Shown here one piece after another: positions 35,414-43,616 of a stretch of 64,000 nt of DNA. The notes under the pieces are model-generated. The model worked only from the letters and a program-made list of their open reading frames with translations. It had not been told where the DNA came from and did no database searches. How positions within the stretch are numbered: position 1 is the first letter of the stretch; each line of letters starts with the position of its first letter. Origin of the DNA: Opitutus sp. ER46 (GTDB lineage Bacteria; Verrucomicrobiota; Verrucomicrobiia; Opitutales; Opitutaceae); assembly GCF_003054705.1 (NCBI RefSeq), contig NZ_QAYX01000017.1:266953-330952 (forward strand), read 5' to 3'. A program made the translations under genes and the position numbers.

Positions 35414-37452
35414 GGCCGGGGGGGGCTGCCCCCAGTGGGCGCCGTCAGGACAAACGTACGCAGGACTTCCGCCACGCTCCATGCCTGTGCGATGCAGCCC
35501 CGTGCGTCGAACGGGGGCTCCGCGTCGAAGATCTCGCTGACGGAGCCGACGCACGCCTCGGCTAGGTGCGGTGCGAAGCCTTCGAGGAAGCGCCGCGCAC
35601 CCGCCGCATCGTCGGGGTGCAGCTTGAGCCACGCATCGATGAACGGCCCGATCAGCCAGGCCCAGACCGTCCCCTGGTGGTACGCGGCGTCCCGCGAGCG
35701 AAGGTCGCCCGAGTACTTCGGCCTGTAGTCCTTGTGCTTCGGGCTGAGCGAACGCAGGCCAACCGGCGTCACCAGCTCGCGCTCCGCCATCGCCAGCACT
35801 GCCGGCCAGCGGCTGCGGTCGAGCACGGCGTTGGGCAGGGAGATCGAGAGCAGCTGGTTGGGCCGGATCGCCGGATCGTCACCGTGCTCTCCGTCGATCA
35901 CGTCGAAGAGACACTCGGTCGCCGGATTCCAGAAACGCTGGTTGAAGGATTGCCGGGCCCGATCCGCCTGCGCGCGGAGTTCGGCGGCGGCCGGCTCGTC
36001 CTCTGCGTGGAGCCAGCCCTGAAGCAGGCGCAGCGCGTTGTACCAGAGTGCATTGATTTCAACCGCCTTCCCGCGACGGGGCGTCACGACCCAGTCTCCG
36101 ACTTTGGCGTCCATCCACGTCAGCTGATATCCTTCCGCGCCCTGGATGAGGAGGCCGTCGGTCGGGTCGACGCGGATGCCGTAGCGCGTGCCGCGGAAAT
36201 GGTGGTCAACGATCTGGCGCAGCAGCGGGAGGAGCGATTGGAGCGTGTTCCGCTCGCCGGTGACGCGCGTGTAGCGGTCGATGGCATGGAAAAACCAGAG
36301 CGTGGCATCGGCAGTGTGGTAGAGCCCGTCATTTCGCCCCTCGGGGAAGAGGTTCGGGATGAGACCGTCGCGCACGTAGGCGGCGAACGCGCGCAGGATC
36401 CAGGCGGCCTCCTGGTGCCGTCCGGTAACGAGCGTGAGCCCTTCGAGGCTGATCATGGTGTCGCGGCCCCAGTCGGTGAACCAGTGGTAGCCGGCGATCA
36501 CGCTGCGCAACTCGTCGCCGGCGGCGCGCGCGCGCGCGGTGTCACGCACGCGTCCCGCGGGCACGACGATGAACTGATCGGCGGCGAGCACCAACTCGGC
36601 GCCAATGCCGGCGCGGGCGCGGGGATCGGCCTGTCGGATGAGGCGCTGCAGTCGGTCACGCTCGGTCGTGAACGCGGCCTCGGCGTCGAGCGCCATGAGG
36701 GTGTGCCAATCCTCGGTGGAGGCGATGAGCGTCAGCGGCGCGGCCCGGACCGCGATGGAGAAGTACCCCGGCGACCAGAGCACCCCCCGCGATTCAAACC
36801 CTCGCTCGGCGTCGCGCGCGTAGATGATCTCCCGCCGGGTGCCACCGTCCTGGATGAAACGAAACTCCTCCGCGTCGATCGCGAGCCGCAGCGGCGGGTA
36901 GCCCTCGTGCGAGTCGATCTCGTAGCGGTGGCCGCGGGTGCGGACCTCGTAGTGCTCGCTGTGGGCCTTGCTGACGCTGTCCTCGAACGCGCGAAAGTGC
37001 ACCGACGGGCGGAGCTCGAGCCAGAAGCCGTCGGCCGGCGCCTGGATGCGGTACGTGAGGTGAACCGTATTCTGGCGATTCGGCATCAGGAGGCGTTTTT
37101 CGACGTGCACGCCTTCGACGAGGTAGCTCCAGACCGGCATCTGGTCTTCAAGGCGAAACTCGACCAGCCGGTTCGGGGGCGGTGCGGCGCCGGCTTCGCT
37201 TGGTTCGCCGCCACCGAACTGGACGACGTGGCCGTCGGGAAAGCGCAGACACTCCTCGAGGTGGTTGAGCATCAGCGTGCGGCCAAACGGCGCGGGCAGC
37301 GCGGCGATCAGCAGCCCGTGGTAACGCCAGCTTACGGCGCCCGACAACGTGCCGGAGGCATACCCGCCCAGCGCGTTCGTCACGAGCCACTGCCGCGTGA
37401 GAAGCTCCGCCTGCTCGGCGTGCGACACCGCGGCGAAATCAATCCTCCTCAC
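35410..37452 (-). CDS. amylo-alpha-1,6-glucosidase (GH133-type glycogen debranching enzyme)
   Basis: Bacterial/archaeal-type glycogen debranching enzyme of about 680 residues. An N-terminal GDE_N domain (~1-230, RQWLVTNALGGYASGTL, WRYHGLLIA) is followed by an (alpha/alpha)6 GDE_C domain (~265-670) with WFTDWGRDTMISLEGL, LIPNLFPEG, HTADATLWFF and AYHQGTVWAWLIGPF. It hydrolyses alpha-1,6-linked glucose at glycogen branch stubs, a different route from GlgX. The start is taken as the GTG at 37452 overlapping the upstream treZ by 14 bp; a later GTG at 37428 is possible. The stop overlaps the flavoprotein start. Confidence 0.9.
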   Translation of the reverse strand: MRRIDFAAVSHAEQAELLTRQWLVTNALGGYASGTLSGAVSWRYHGLLIAALPAPFGRTLMLNHLEECLRFPDGHVVQFGGGEPSEAGAAPPPNRLVEFRLEDQMPVWSYLVEGVHVEKRLLMPNRQNTVHLTYRIQAPADGFWLELRPSVHFRAFEDSVSKAHSEHYEVRTRGHRYEIDSHEGYPPLRLAIDAEEFRFIQDGGTRREIIYARDAERGFESRGVLWSPGYFSIAVRAAPLTLIASTEDWHTLMALDAEAAFTTERDRLQRLIRQADPRARAGIGAELVLAADQFIVVPAGRVRDTARARAAGDELRSVIAGYHWFTDWGRDTMISLEGLTLVTGRHQEAAWILRAFAAYVRDGLIPNLFPEGRNDGLYHTADATLWFFHAIDRYTRVTGERNTLQSLLPLLRQIVDHHFRGTRYGIRVDPTDGLLIQGAEGYQLTWMDAKVGDWVVTPRRGKAVEINALWYNALRLLQGWLHAEDEPAAAELRAQADRARQSFNQRFWNPATECLFDVIDGEHGDDPAIRPNQLLSISLPNAVLDRSRWPAVLAMAERELVTPVGLRSLSPKHKDYRPKYSGDLRSRDAAYHQGTVWAWLIGPFIDAWLKLHPDDAAGARRFLEGFAPHLAEACVGSVSEIFDAEPPFDARGCIAQAWSVAEVLRTFVLTAPTGGSPPRP

Positions 37453-39442
37453 TAAGTTTGGCGCGGGCGGGTTCACAGTTCGGATGCGGGGACAAGAGGT
37501 AGACGCCGGGGCCGGGAATGATCCAACCGGCGGTGGTTTCGAGGGCAGGCGTGCCGAGACCACCATAGGCTGGATTCTCGCTCGACCACGCGACCTCCCA
37601 GCCGAGGTTGTCCACCGGGGCCAACAGCGGTTCGGGCGCGGCGCGGAGCGTGAGGTCGCCTCCGAGGTTGACCAGCAGGAGCCGGTCGCGGCCGTCGGCG
37701 GCGAAGTAGCGGAGCAGGAAGGCGCGGGCGCCGAGCACGGCCCCGTCGAGGCCGCGCGGATCGCGCACCACCGGGTCCTCACGCCGCAGGCGGAGCAGGT
37801 CTTGGTGGAGGAGGTACGTGGGCCGGTGGGTTTCGCGCTCCTGCAGGTTGAGCTGCGAACGGCGGAAGGTTTCGGGCGCGTGCGGCTCGGCGAGGGAGCC
37901 GGCGGCGTCGGCGGCGGCGATGGTGCGGAACTGTTCGAGAAACCTGCGGCGGCCGCCAGCGACGAGGGAGGCGAGTGCGGGATGGTGCTCCGCGAAATAG
38001 AGGAACGGCGTGGAGGCGCCGAATTCCTGGCCCTGGAAGAGCATGGGAATCGATGGCGAGAGCAGGAGCAGCGCGGTCAGGGCGCGGTGAATCGCGGGGC
38101 TGGTGAGTTGGTGCAGCCGGAGCCCGCGCAGGGAGTTCGCGATCTGGTCGTGGTTCTGCAGGAACGTCACGAAGCGCGCGGGCGCGAGATCGAGCGCCGG
38201 GGTGCCGCGCCGCTTCTGCTGCCATTGGTTCCACTGGCCCTGGAACAGGAAGCCATACTTGGCGGCGGAGACGAATTCCTGGGGCGCGCCGCGGTAATCA
38301 AGGTAGTACGCCTCACGCTTGCCGACGGCCGCGGCGATCGCGCTGTGGTGAAAATCGTCGTTCCACACCGCGTCGAAGCCGAAGCCCTGACGGGCGGGCG
38401 GCCGCGCGAGCCGCGCGTGCTGGGGTTCGTTTTCGCCGACGACGAACGTCTGCCGGTGCGGCGCCGCGGCGCGGACGGCCGCCGGAATCTCCGCCAGGAT
38501 CGAGACCGGCGAGGCGTCGAAAATCTGCTGCGTGGCATCGAGCCGCAGCCCGTCGAAGTGGAACTCGTCAATCCAGTAGCGGGCGTTGGCCAGGAAGAAC
38601 TCGCGGACCGGCTTGGCGTGGTCGCCCTCGAAGTTCAGCGGGTCGCCCCATTCGCATTGGTACTTCGTGCTGAAGTACTGCGGCGCAAACTCCCGCAGGT
38701 AGCAGCCGTCGGGGCCGAAGTGATTGTAGACGACGTCGAGGATGACCATGAGCCCGAGCTCGTGCGCGCGCGCGACGAACCGTCTCGCGTCCTCCGGCCG
38801 CCCGTAGAGCCGGGTGGGGGCAAACAGGTCCACGCCGTCGTAACCCCAGCCGAACGTGCCCGGAAACTCCGCGATCGGCATGATCTCCAGGGCGGTGATG
38901 CCGAGTCGCGCCAGCTCCGGGAGCTCGGCCATCGTTGCGCTCCAGGTACCCGCGGTCGTGAATGTCCCAAGATGCAGCTCATACAGCACCAACTCGGCGG
39001 CGGGCCGGCCGCGCCATTCGTCGTCGCTCCACGGGAAGTCGGGATCGACGACCTCCGATGGACCATGCGGCCCGTCCGGTTGGAAACGTGAGGCGGGGTC
39101 GGGAAAGCTGCCCTGCGGGAGTCGGAACCGATAGCGCGTGCCGGGCTGCGCGTCGGCCACGATGCCCGAAAAGTAACCGCCTGCCTCGGGTTGGAGCGCG
39201 GTGATGCCGCTGATGCCGCCGGCATCGTCCAGGCGTTCCACCGCGACCGAGATGACCGCCGGCGCCCACACGCGGAAATGCACGCCGCCGCCCGGCAGCG
39301 GCTCCGCGCCGATAGGGAGCCGACGCGAAGGCGCCGCCGACGGGCGTGCGGTGGCCGACGCCGCGGCTTCGCGCCGAGGCGAAGCGGGGCGGGGCGGTTC
39401 TCCGTCACGAGCCTGCGCTCCCGTGGAGTTCATCGGCGGCAT
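37439..39442 (-). CDS. treZ: malto-oligosyltrehalose trehalohydrolase TreZ-like, copy 2
   Basis: Second TreZ-type GH13 enzyme, 667 residues, clearly divergent from the copy at 30406-32301. An Ala/Arg/Pro-rich N-terminal tail (~1-40) precedes the CBM48-like domain (VHFRVWAPAVISVAVE) and the barrel with YELHLGTFTTAGTW, LEIMPIAEFPGTFGWGYDG, nucleophile D302 (DGLRLDATQ), acid/base E337 (VVGENEPQ) and LQNHDQIANS. Either the ATG at 39442 or the ATG at 39433 may be used. The gene heads a minus-strand operon with GH133 and a flavoprotein. It may act on different chain lengths than copy 1, or have another maltodextrin hydrolase role. Confidence 0.87.
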   Translation of the reverse strand: MPPMNSTGAQARDGEPPRPASPRREAAASATARPSAAPSRRLPIGAEPLPGGGVHFRVWAPAVISVAVERLDDAGGISGITALQPEAGGYFSGIVADAQPGTRYRFRLPQGSFPDPASRFQPDGPHGPSEVVDPDFPWSDDEWRGRPAAELVLYELHLGTFTTAGTWSATMAELPELARLGITALEIMPIAEFPGTFGWGYDGVDLFAPTRLYGRPEDARRFVARAHELGLMVILDVVYNHFGPDGCYLREFAPQYFSTKYQCEWGDPLNFEGDHAKPVREFFLANARYWIDEFHFDGLRLDATQQIFDASPVSILAEIPAAVRAAAPHRQTFVVGENEPQHARLARPPARQGFGFDAVWNDDFHHSAIAAAVGKREAYYLDYRGAPQEFVSAAKYGFLFQGQWNQWQQKRRGTPALDLAPARFVTFLQNHDQIANSLRGLRLHQLTSPAIHRALTALLLLSPSIPMLFQGQEFGASTPFLYFAEHHPALASLVAGGRRRFLEQFRTIAAADAAGSLAEPHAPETFRRSQLNLQERETHRPTYLLHQDLLRLRREDPVVRDPRGLDGAVLGARAFLLRYFAADGRDRLLLVNLGGDLTLRAAPEPLLAPVDNLGWEVAWSSENPAYGGLGTPALETTAGWIIPGPGVYLLSPHPNCEPARAKLSEED

Positions 39443-39555
39443 TCTAGTGGGCCGCCCACGCGACGGCCATGGGGCGCAGACCGGCGGGTGAGGTCGGAGG
39501 GCAACGGAGCGTCACCACGGGTGGATGCAACGTCGAACGCGGCATGACGCGACGG

Positions 39556-40335
39556 CTAGGCGGCCGCGCCCCAGAGATCGCGCAATCGATCGCGGCTGTA
39601 TTCCAGGAAGTGCCGGTCGCGCGCGAAGACCTCGAGCGTGATGGTGTTGTCGTAACCGCTCCCGCGCAGCACGCGCACCAGCGCGGCCAGGTCGATGTCG
39701 CCCATGCCGAGTGCGAGATGGAGGTCCGCGTGGCCACCGCGGTTGTCGTGGAGATGCACATGGGCCAGGCGGCCGGCAAAGTAGTGGATGAGTTCCGGCG
39801 CGGTGTTCTGCACGACCGAGAGGTTGCTGTGGCCGATGTCGAGATGGAGCCCCAGCCCGGGCACGCCGGCGAAGATCGGCGCGAGTTGGGTGACCGAGTT
39901 GAACCGCCCCGGCACGTTCTCGAGCATGATCCCGAGGCCGAGCGGCTCGGTGAACGCGGCAACCTCGGCAAGGGATTCGATGTTTCGCCGGACGATCGTC
40001 CCTTCCTCGATGAAGGGCGCGTGGCCGTCGGGGTGGATGTTCATCCAACGGGCGCCGAGCTGAGCGAAGAACTCGGCCGCACGCTTGAGTTCATCGATGG
40101 CGGCCTGCCGCAGGCTGGGGAACGAGGACGCAATGGGCAGGTAGAAGGCGGTGTGGCCGATGACCCCGAGGTTCGCGTCGCGCAAGCGGGCGGCGACGTC
40201 GACCGACCGCAGTTTCCAGGTGGCGGCCGCCGGGGGCTCCAGCGTGAGATCGATGAAGTCGAGGTGCAGCTCCGCCATCCATGCGATCTCGCGTTCCAAC
40301 GCCTCCCCCGGGTTGTTCATGGCACCGATAAGCAT
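39556..40335 (-). CDS. sugar phosphate isomerase/epimerase family TIM-barrel protein
   Basis: Cytosolic xylose-isomerase-like TIM barrel of 259 residues. Visible metal-site segments are NIHPDGHAPF, IMLENVPGRF (Glu), LHLDIGHSNL (Asp/His), HVHLHDNRGGHADLHLALGMGDID and a late ITLEVFARD (Glu). This is the AP_endonuc_2 family, which includes endonuclease IV, many sugar isomerases or epimerases, and some sugar-acid decarboxylases; the substrate cannot be assigned. Its start lies 10 bp after the stop of a truncated reading frame on the same strand, so it was probably the second gene of an operon whose first gene is now broken. Confidence 0.85.
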   Translation of the reverse strand: MLIGAMNNPGEALEREIAWMAELHLDFIDLTLEPPAAATWKLRSVDVAARLRDANLGVIGHTAFYLPIASSFPSLRQAAIDELKRAAEFFAQLGARWMNIHPDGHAPFIEEGTIVRRNIESLAEVAAFTEPLGLGIMLENVPGRFNSVTQLAPIFAGVPGLGLHLDIGHSNLSVVQNTAPELIHYFAGRLAHVHLHDNRGGHADLHLALGMGDIDLAALVRVLRGSGYDNTITLEVFARDRHFLEYSRDRLRDLWGAAA

Positions 40336-40344
40336 GGCACTCCT

Positions 40345-40569
40345 TTAGCGTTCAAGGGGTTGGTCCTCGGGCTGGTGCGGGGCGAACCACGGCCGGGAGT
40401 CGAAGAGCCGGACGCGCTCCTCCTCGAGCCCTCGGGGGGCGTGCAGGTCGGGCACGGGCAGGGCGAACTGCTGGCGCACCCAGTCGGGGATCGCGAGGGC
40501 GCGGTCCGGGCACATCCAGTTGAAAACCGCCAGCACGCTGTGCAGCAGCGGCGATGCGTGGAGGTTTGG
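40345..40569 (-). pseudogene. truncated C-terminal gene fragment upstream of the isomerase gene
   Basis: A 74-codon open stretch on the minus strand ends with a normal stop 10 bp before the isomerase start, but upstream it meets an in-frame TGA (40570-40572) with no good ATG start. A GTG at 40536 would give 63 residues. The residues (VFNWMCPDRALAIPDWVRQQ, then VPDLHAPRGLEEERVRLF) look like the tail of a real protein, with mixed hydrophobic and aromatic content, but the family is not recognised. Truncation coincides with the start of the structured plus-strand region. Confidence 0.45.
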
Positions 40570-40639
40570 TCACGCCCCAGACCGAGCCCGGCCGGGACCG
40601 TTCCCGGCGGACCCGGGCAGGTGGCGTCGGTCGGCACGT

Positions 40640-40848
40640 TGCTGGTCGGAGAGTTACCAGCACCTGCTATTAGCAATGCTGTTAAGGGTGGGGGTCGCTT
40701 AAGGGCGAATCCGCCAATCCGATACGTTCACCAGGTCCCCCATCAGGTGGTGGATAGCATTTCAGGGCAGGATACTCAGGCCTGTCCCGCGAAAGGCACG
40801 GTAAGTCCCAACGCTCCCGGAGCGTCGACTGACCGTGCCTTTTTTTTA
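40640..40848 (+). ncRNA. candidate structured leader or small RNA ending in a terminator
   Basis: About 210 bp without a gene hold several hairpins: CAGCA/TGCTG around TGCTATTAGCA (40658-40681), GGCG/CGCC (near 40703), ACCA/TGGT (near 40730), GGGCAGG/CCTGTCCC (40765-40771 and 40781-40788), and last an 11-bp terminator stem. The composition is less GC-rich than the flanks. It ends next to the first chemosensory gene, so it could be a riboswitch-type leader with attenuator or an independent small RNA. It matches no RNA family I recognise: TPP, c-di-GMP, cobalamin, tmRNA and SRP cores are absent. Confidence 0.4.
40792..40848 (+). terminator. strong rho-independent terminator/attenuator hairpin
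   Basis: Perfect 11-bp arms AAAGGCACGGT (40792-40802) and ACCGTGCCTTT (40832-40842) enclose an inner palindrome ACGCTCCCGGAGCGT, followed by a run of eight T (40840-40847) on the plus strand. It stops transcripts coming from the left only 7-140 bp before the possible starts of the chemosensory gene. Confidence 0.85.
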
Positions 40849-40854
40849 TTCCCG

Positions 40855-42915
40855 TTGAATACCCTCAAGTTCCCATTTCCTCCAGCGACCTCGAATCCGG
40901 CTCCCGCCCCGGCGGAAACCGTCGAGGGGCGCGCGCCGGGCCGGCGTCCAGGCCAAGTCGGCGTCCGCCGGTGGGTCGCGGCGCGGGTGCGGGCATGGCA
41001 GGCGGGCGTGCGGCATGCGCTGGGGCGACTGCGGCGAGAAGGCAGGCGCGGCTGGGTGTTGCGGCCGAACGGGCAGGCGCTGCCGGAGCGCGTCGCGGCG
41101 CTGGCGGCCGGGGAACGAGACCTGCAGGGGCAATTGGCAGCGGTCGAACACGCCTTTGTCGAAACCGGCGCCGGGCTGCAGGAGCAGGCCCGTCTGAGCG
41201 CCGAACTGGCGGCCATCGCCGGGCGGCTCAACGCCTTTACCGCGGCGCCCGAGGAGGCCAATCCGGTGCGCGCGGCCATCGCCACGGTCGGCGAGGCGCT
41301 GGCGGCCCTGGAGACCTTCCAGCAGGAAAGTGACGCCCTGGCGGACAACCTGCGGCAGCAGTATCTGGAGATCACGCAGTTGCGGCAGCACGCGGGACGG
41401 CTGGAGCGCGCGATCGCGCCGCTGCGCATCGTCGACACGTTGTTCCGCATCGAGGCGGCCACGCTGCCACCGGAAATGCAGGCCGCGTTTGCGGCGCTCA
41501 CCGTGGAGATCGCGCAGCTCGACCGGCGGGTGCGCGAAACGTTCACGCACCAGTTTTCCGCGCTCGGCGACACGCGGGACGCCATTGGCGCCGCGATCGG
41601 CCAGATCGATGCGCAACAGGCCAGCCAGCAGCGCGCAGTCCTCGAGCAAAGCGCGGCGATGCGGACCTCGATCGGCGCCCTCGAAAACGACATCAGCCGG
41701 CTGCGCCAGCGCGAGGAACGCGCCACCGCGCTCGTCCGCCGCATCGATCAGGAAACCAACGCCATCATCGTGGGCCTGCAGTATCAGGACATCACGCGCC
41801 AGAAGCTCGAGCACGTGCTGGCGGCGCTGGCGGACCTGCCGCCGCGGGCCCGCGCGGAGACGCCTTCGGCCACCGCCTTCATCGGTCGGATGGCGCTGCT
41901 GCAGGCGACCCAACTCGCCGCCGTCGAGCAGGATCTCAGGACGGCGATCGCCGGGATCGACTCGGGCCTGCGGGCGGTGCTCGCCGGGTTGGGCGAGGTG
42001 CAGGCCGAGGGCCTCGGCCGGGACGACTGTGCCGCGATCGGGCGGCACGTGGGCGCGACCATTGACGCACTGCTGCGGATGCTCGCCGAGTTGCGCGTGC
42101 CGCTCGCGGGCCTGGCGGAGCAGTCGAAAGTCACCGCCCTGGCGGTGCGTTCGTTCGGGGGCGTGACGGCGGACTTGGGTGACACCATCCGCGAGCTGAC
42201 CTGGAGCATCCGGCTCATCGCGCTGAACGCCCAGGTGCAGGCCGCGCAGGTGGCGCGTTGCGATGGTCTCGAGGTGCTGGCCCGGCACATCTACAGCCTG
42301 TCTGACGAGACCAGTTCGCTCGCGGAGGGGCTCGGCCGCGATCTTGCCGGGATGGGTGACCGTCTCGCACGGATCATTGGGCAGGCCGGCCGGCTGGAGG
42401 AGCAGAGTCTGGCGGCACATGACCGGATCACGGCGGCGGCCGGTCGGGAGGAACGGGCGCTGCAGGCGCAGCGTGCCGACGTGGTCGATGCCCTCGACCA
42501 GTTTCCCGCGCTGTTGGAGCGCACGCGGGCCGGCGCCGCCCAACTCCTCGAGCGGGCCGCCCTCGGCCGGGTTGATCAGGCCCCGTTGCGCACGCTGCAG
42601 GCCGGGCTGGAACAACTCGGGGAGTGGTGCCGGCAAGGTGCCCCAGACGCGGCGGCGGACGCCAACGTGCGCGAGGAGTTCGCCGCCCTGGCGCAGCACT
42701 ATACGATGGAGTCCGAACGCGTGGCGCATGAGGCCGCGTTGGAAGGGCGGGCAATCGATGCCCGGGCGCTCGGGTCAGGCATGGCCGTGGCGGGCGGAAC
42801 GCGTCCGGTGCCAAGTCCGGATCCGGCCCCCACAACCATCCCGGCCGCCGCGACCTCCGCGGCCGCAGCGGTCCCTGCGTCCGCGGCGCTCGGCGACAAC
42901 GTGGAACTCTTTTGA
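40855..42915 (+). CDS. soluble coiled-coil chemosensory protein with MCP-like and CheZ-like motifs
   Basis: Predicted cytosolic, mostly alpha-helical protein of up to 686 residues; no membrane segment. Long coiled-coil helices (~90-300) lead to YQDITRQKLEHV, where D312-x-x-x-Q316 matches the Asp/Gln catalytic pair of the CheZ phosphatase (QDLTGQ in E. coli). At ~452-468 the sequence LIALNAQVQAAQVAR resembles the tip of the methyl-accepting signalling hairpin ([15 protein letters not shown]) but has lost conserved residues. The tail is Pro/Ala-rich and ends DNVELF. The frame is open far upstream through the terminator, so the true start is uncertain: TTG at 40855 or GTG at 40987 or 41008. It heads the chemosensory cluster and is 4 bp before the STAS gene. 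Confidence 0.75.
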   Translation: MNTLKFPFPPATSNPAPAPAETVEGRAPGRRPGQVGVRRWVAARVRAWQAGVRHALGRLRREGRRGWVLRPNGQALPERVAALAAGERDLQGQLAAVEHAFVETGAGLQEQARLSAELAAIAGRLNAFTAAPEEANPVRAAIATVGEALAALETFQQESDALADNLRQQYLEITQLRQHAGRLERAIAPLRIVDTLFRIEAATLPPEMQAAFAALTVEIAQLDRRVRETFTHQFSALGDTRDAIGAAIGQIDAQQASQQRAVLEQSAAMRTSIGALENDISRLRQREERATALVRRIDQETNAIIVGLQYQDITRQKLEHVLAALADLPPRARAETPSATAFIGRMALLQATQLAAVEQDLRTAIAGIDSGLRAVLAGLGEVQAEGLGRDDCAAIGRHVGATIDALLRMLAELRVPLAGLAEQSKVTALAVRSFGGVTADLGDTIRELTWSIRLIALNAQVQAAQVARCDGLEVLARHIYSLSDETSSLAEGLGRDLAGMGDRLARIIGQAGRLEEQSLAAHDRITAAAGREERALQAQRADVVDALDQFPALLERTRAGAAQLLERAALGRVDQAPLRTLQAGLEQLGEWCRQGAPDAAADANVREEFAALAQHYTMESERVAHEAALEGRAIDARALGSGMAVAGGTRPVPSPDPAPTTIPAAATSAAAAVPASAALGDNVELF

Positions 42916-42919
42916 TCCC

Positions 42920-43249
42920 ATGAGCGCGATTCAGGCCCCCACTGCCGTCCCATCTTCCGGCGACGTCCCGACACCGCGGCTGGCCGCGGGAGCGGCGTTG
43001 ACCATCTACACCGTCGAGGCCTTTGGCGCGGCGTGTCGGATCGAACTCCAGCGGCATCCCGCGCTGGTGATCGATCTCGGCGCCGTGACCCAGTGCGACA
43101 CCCTCGGCGTGCAGGTGCTTTGCGCCGCCATGCGCAGCGCGTGGGCGCGCGGGCGCCTGCTCCGGCTCGCGGAACCGTCCCCGGCCGTGCGGCGCGCGGC
43201 GGCGGCGGTCGCGTGCGAGCGGATCCTCTTCTCGGAGGGGCAGTCATGA
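42920..43249 (+). CDS. STAS-domain protein
   Basis: Small cytosolic protein of 109 residues. After a Pro/Ala-rich start, residues ~28-105 form a STAS domain (IELQRHPALVIDLGAVTQCDTLGVQVL), the fold of anti-sigma factor antagonists. The family's usual phosphorylatable Ser in the D-S-(S/A)-G loop is replaced: the loop reads QCDTLGVQ, with a Thr at that place. Its place between an MCP/CheZ-like protein and CheY suggests a scaffold or switch role in the chemosensory system. The stop overlaps the CheY start by 4 bp. Confidence 0.8.
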   Translation: MSAIQAPTAVPSSGDVPTPRLAAGAALTIYTVEAFGAACRIELQRHPALVIDLGAVTQCDTLGVQVLCAAMRSAWARGRLLRLAEPSPAVRRAAAAVACERILFSEGQS

Positions 43250-43611
43250 GCCGCACGATTCTCACGGTTGATGACTCGGCGAGCGTTCGGCAAATGGTGG
43301 CGCTGACCCTGAAGCGCGCCGGTTATGCGGTCGTAGAGGCCTGTGATGGCCGCGATGCGCTCGACAAATTGGCGGTGACGCCGGCCGACATGGTGGTGGC
43401 CGATCTCAATATGCCGCGACTCGATGGCATCGAACTCATCCGCCAGCTCCGCCAGGACCCGCGGTTCCGCTTCATCCCGATCATCATGCTCACGACCGAG
43501 AGCGAGGCGGCCAAGAAGCAGGCCGGTCGTGAGGCCGGTGCGACCGGCTGGATCGTGAAACCCTTCACCCCTGAGCAACTGGTGGCCGTCGTGGCCAAAG
43601 TGCTGCGCTGA
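43246..43611 (+). CDS. cheY: CheY-type response regulator
   Basis: Single-domain receiver of 121 residues. It has D9/D10 ([10 protein letters not shown]), phospho-acceptor D53 (VVADLNMPRLDG), the switch threonine in MLTTES and K105 (WIVKPF). A GGAGGGG Shine-Dalgarno site at 43234-43240 supports the ATG at 43246, which overlaps the STAS stop. It receives phosphoryl groups from CheA, encoded 5 bp downstream. Output could be the flagellar motor, pili or another process, since no flagellar gene is in the window. Confidence 0.95.
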   Translation: MSRTILTVDDSASVRQMVALTLKRAGYAVVEACDGRDALDKLAVTPADMVVADLNMPRLDGIELIRQLRQDPRFRFIPIIMLTTESEAAKKQAGREAGATGWIVKPFTPEQLVAVVAKVLR

Positions 43612-43616
43612 TTCCC

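Noticed and set aside
40640..40848. tmRNA, SRP RNA, RNase P RNA or 6S RNA
   Set aside because: None of their conserved core sequences could be found, and the 3' end carries no tRNA-like acceptor.
39469..40854. Long N-terminal extension of the chemosensory protein (open frame of over 1100 residues)
   Set aside because: It would run antisense through the isomerase gene and across a strong terminator; it is an open frame caused by high GC content.
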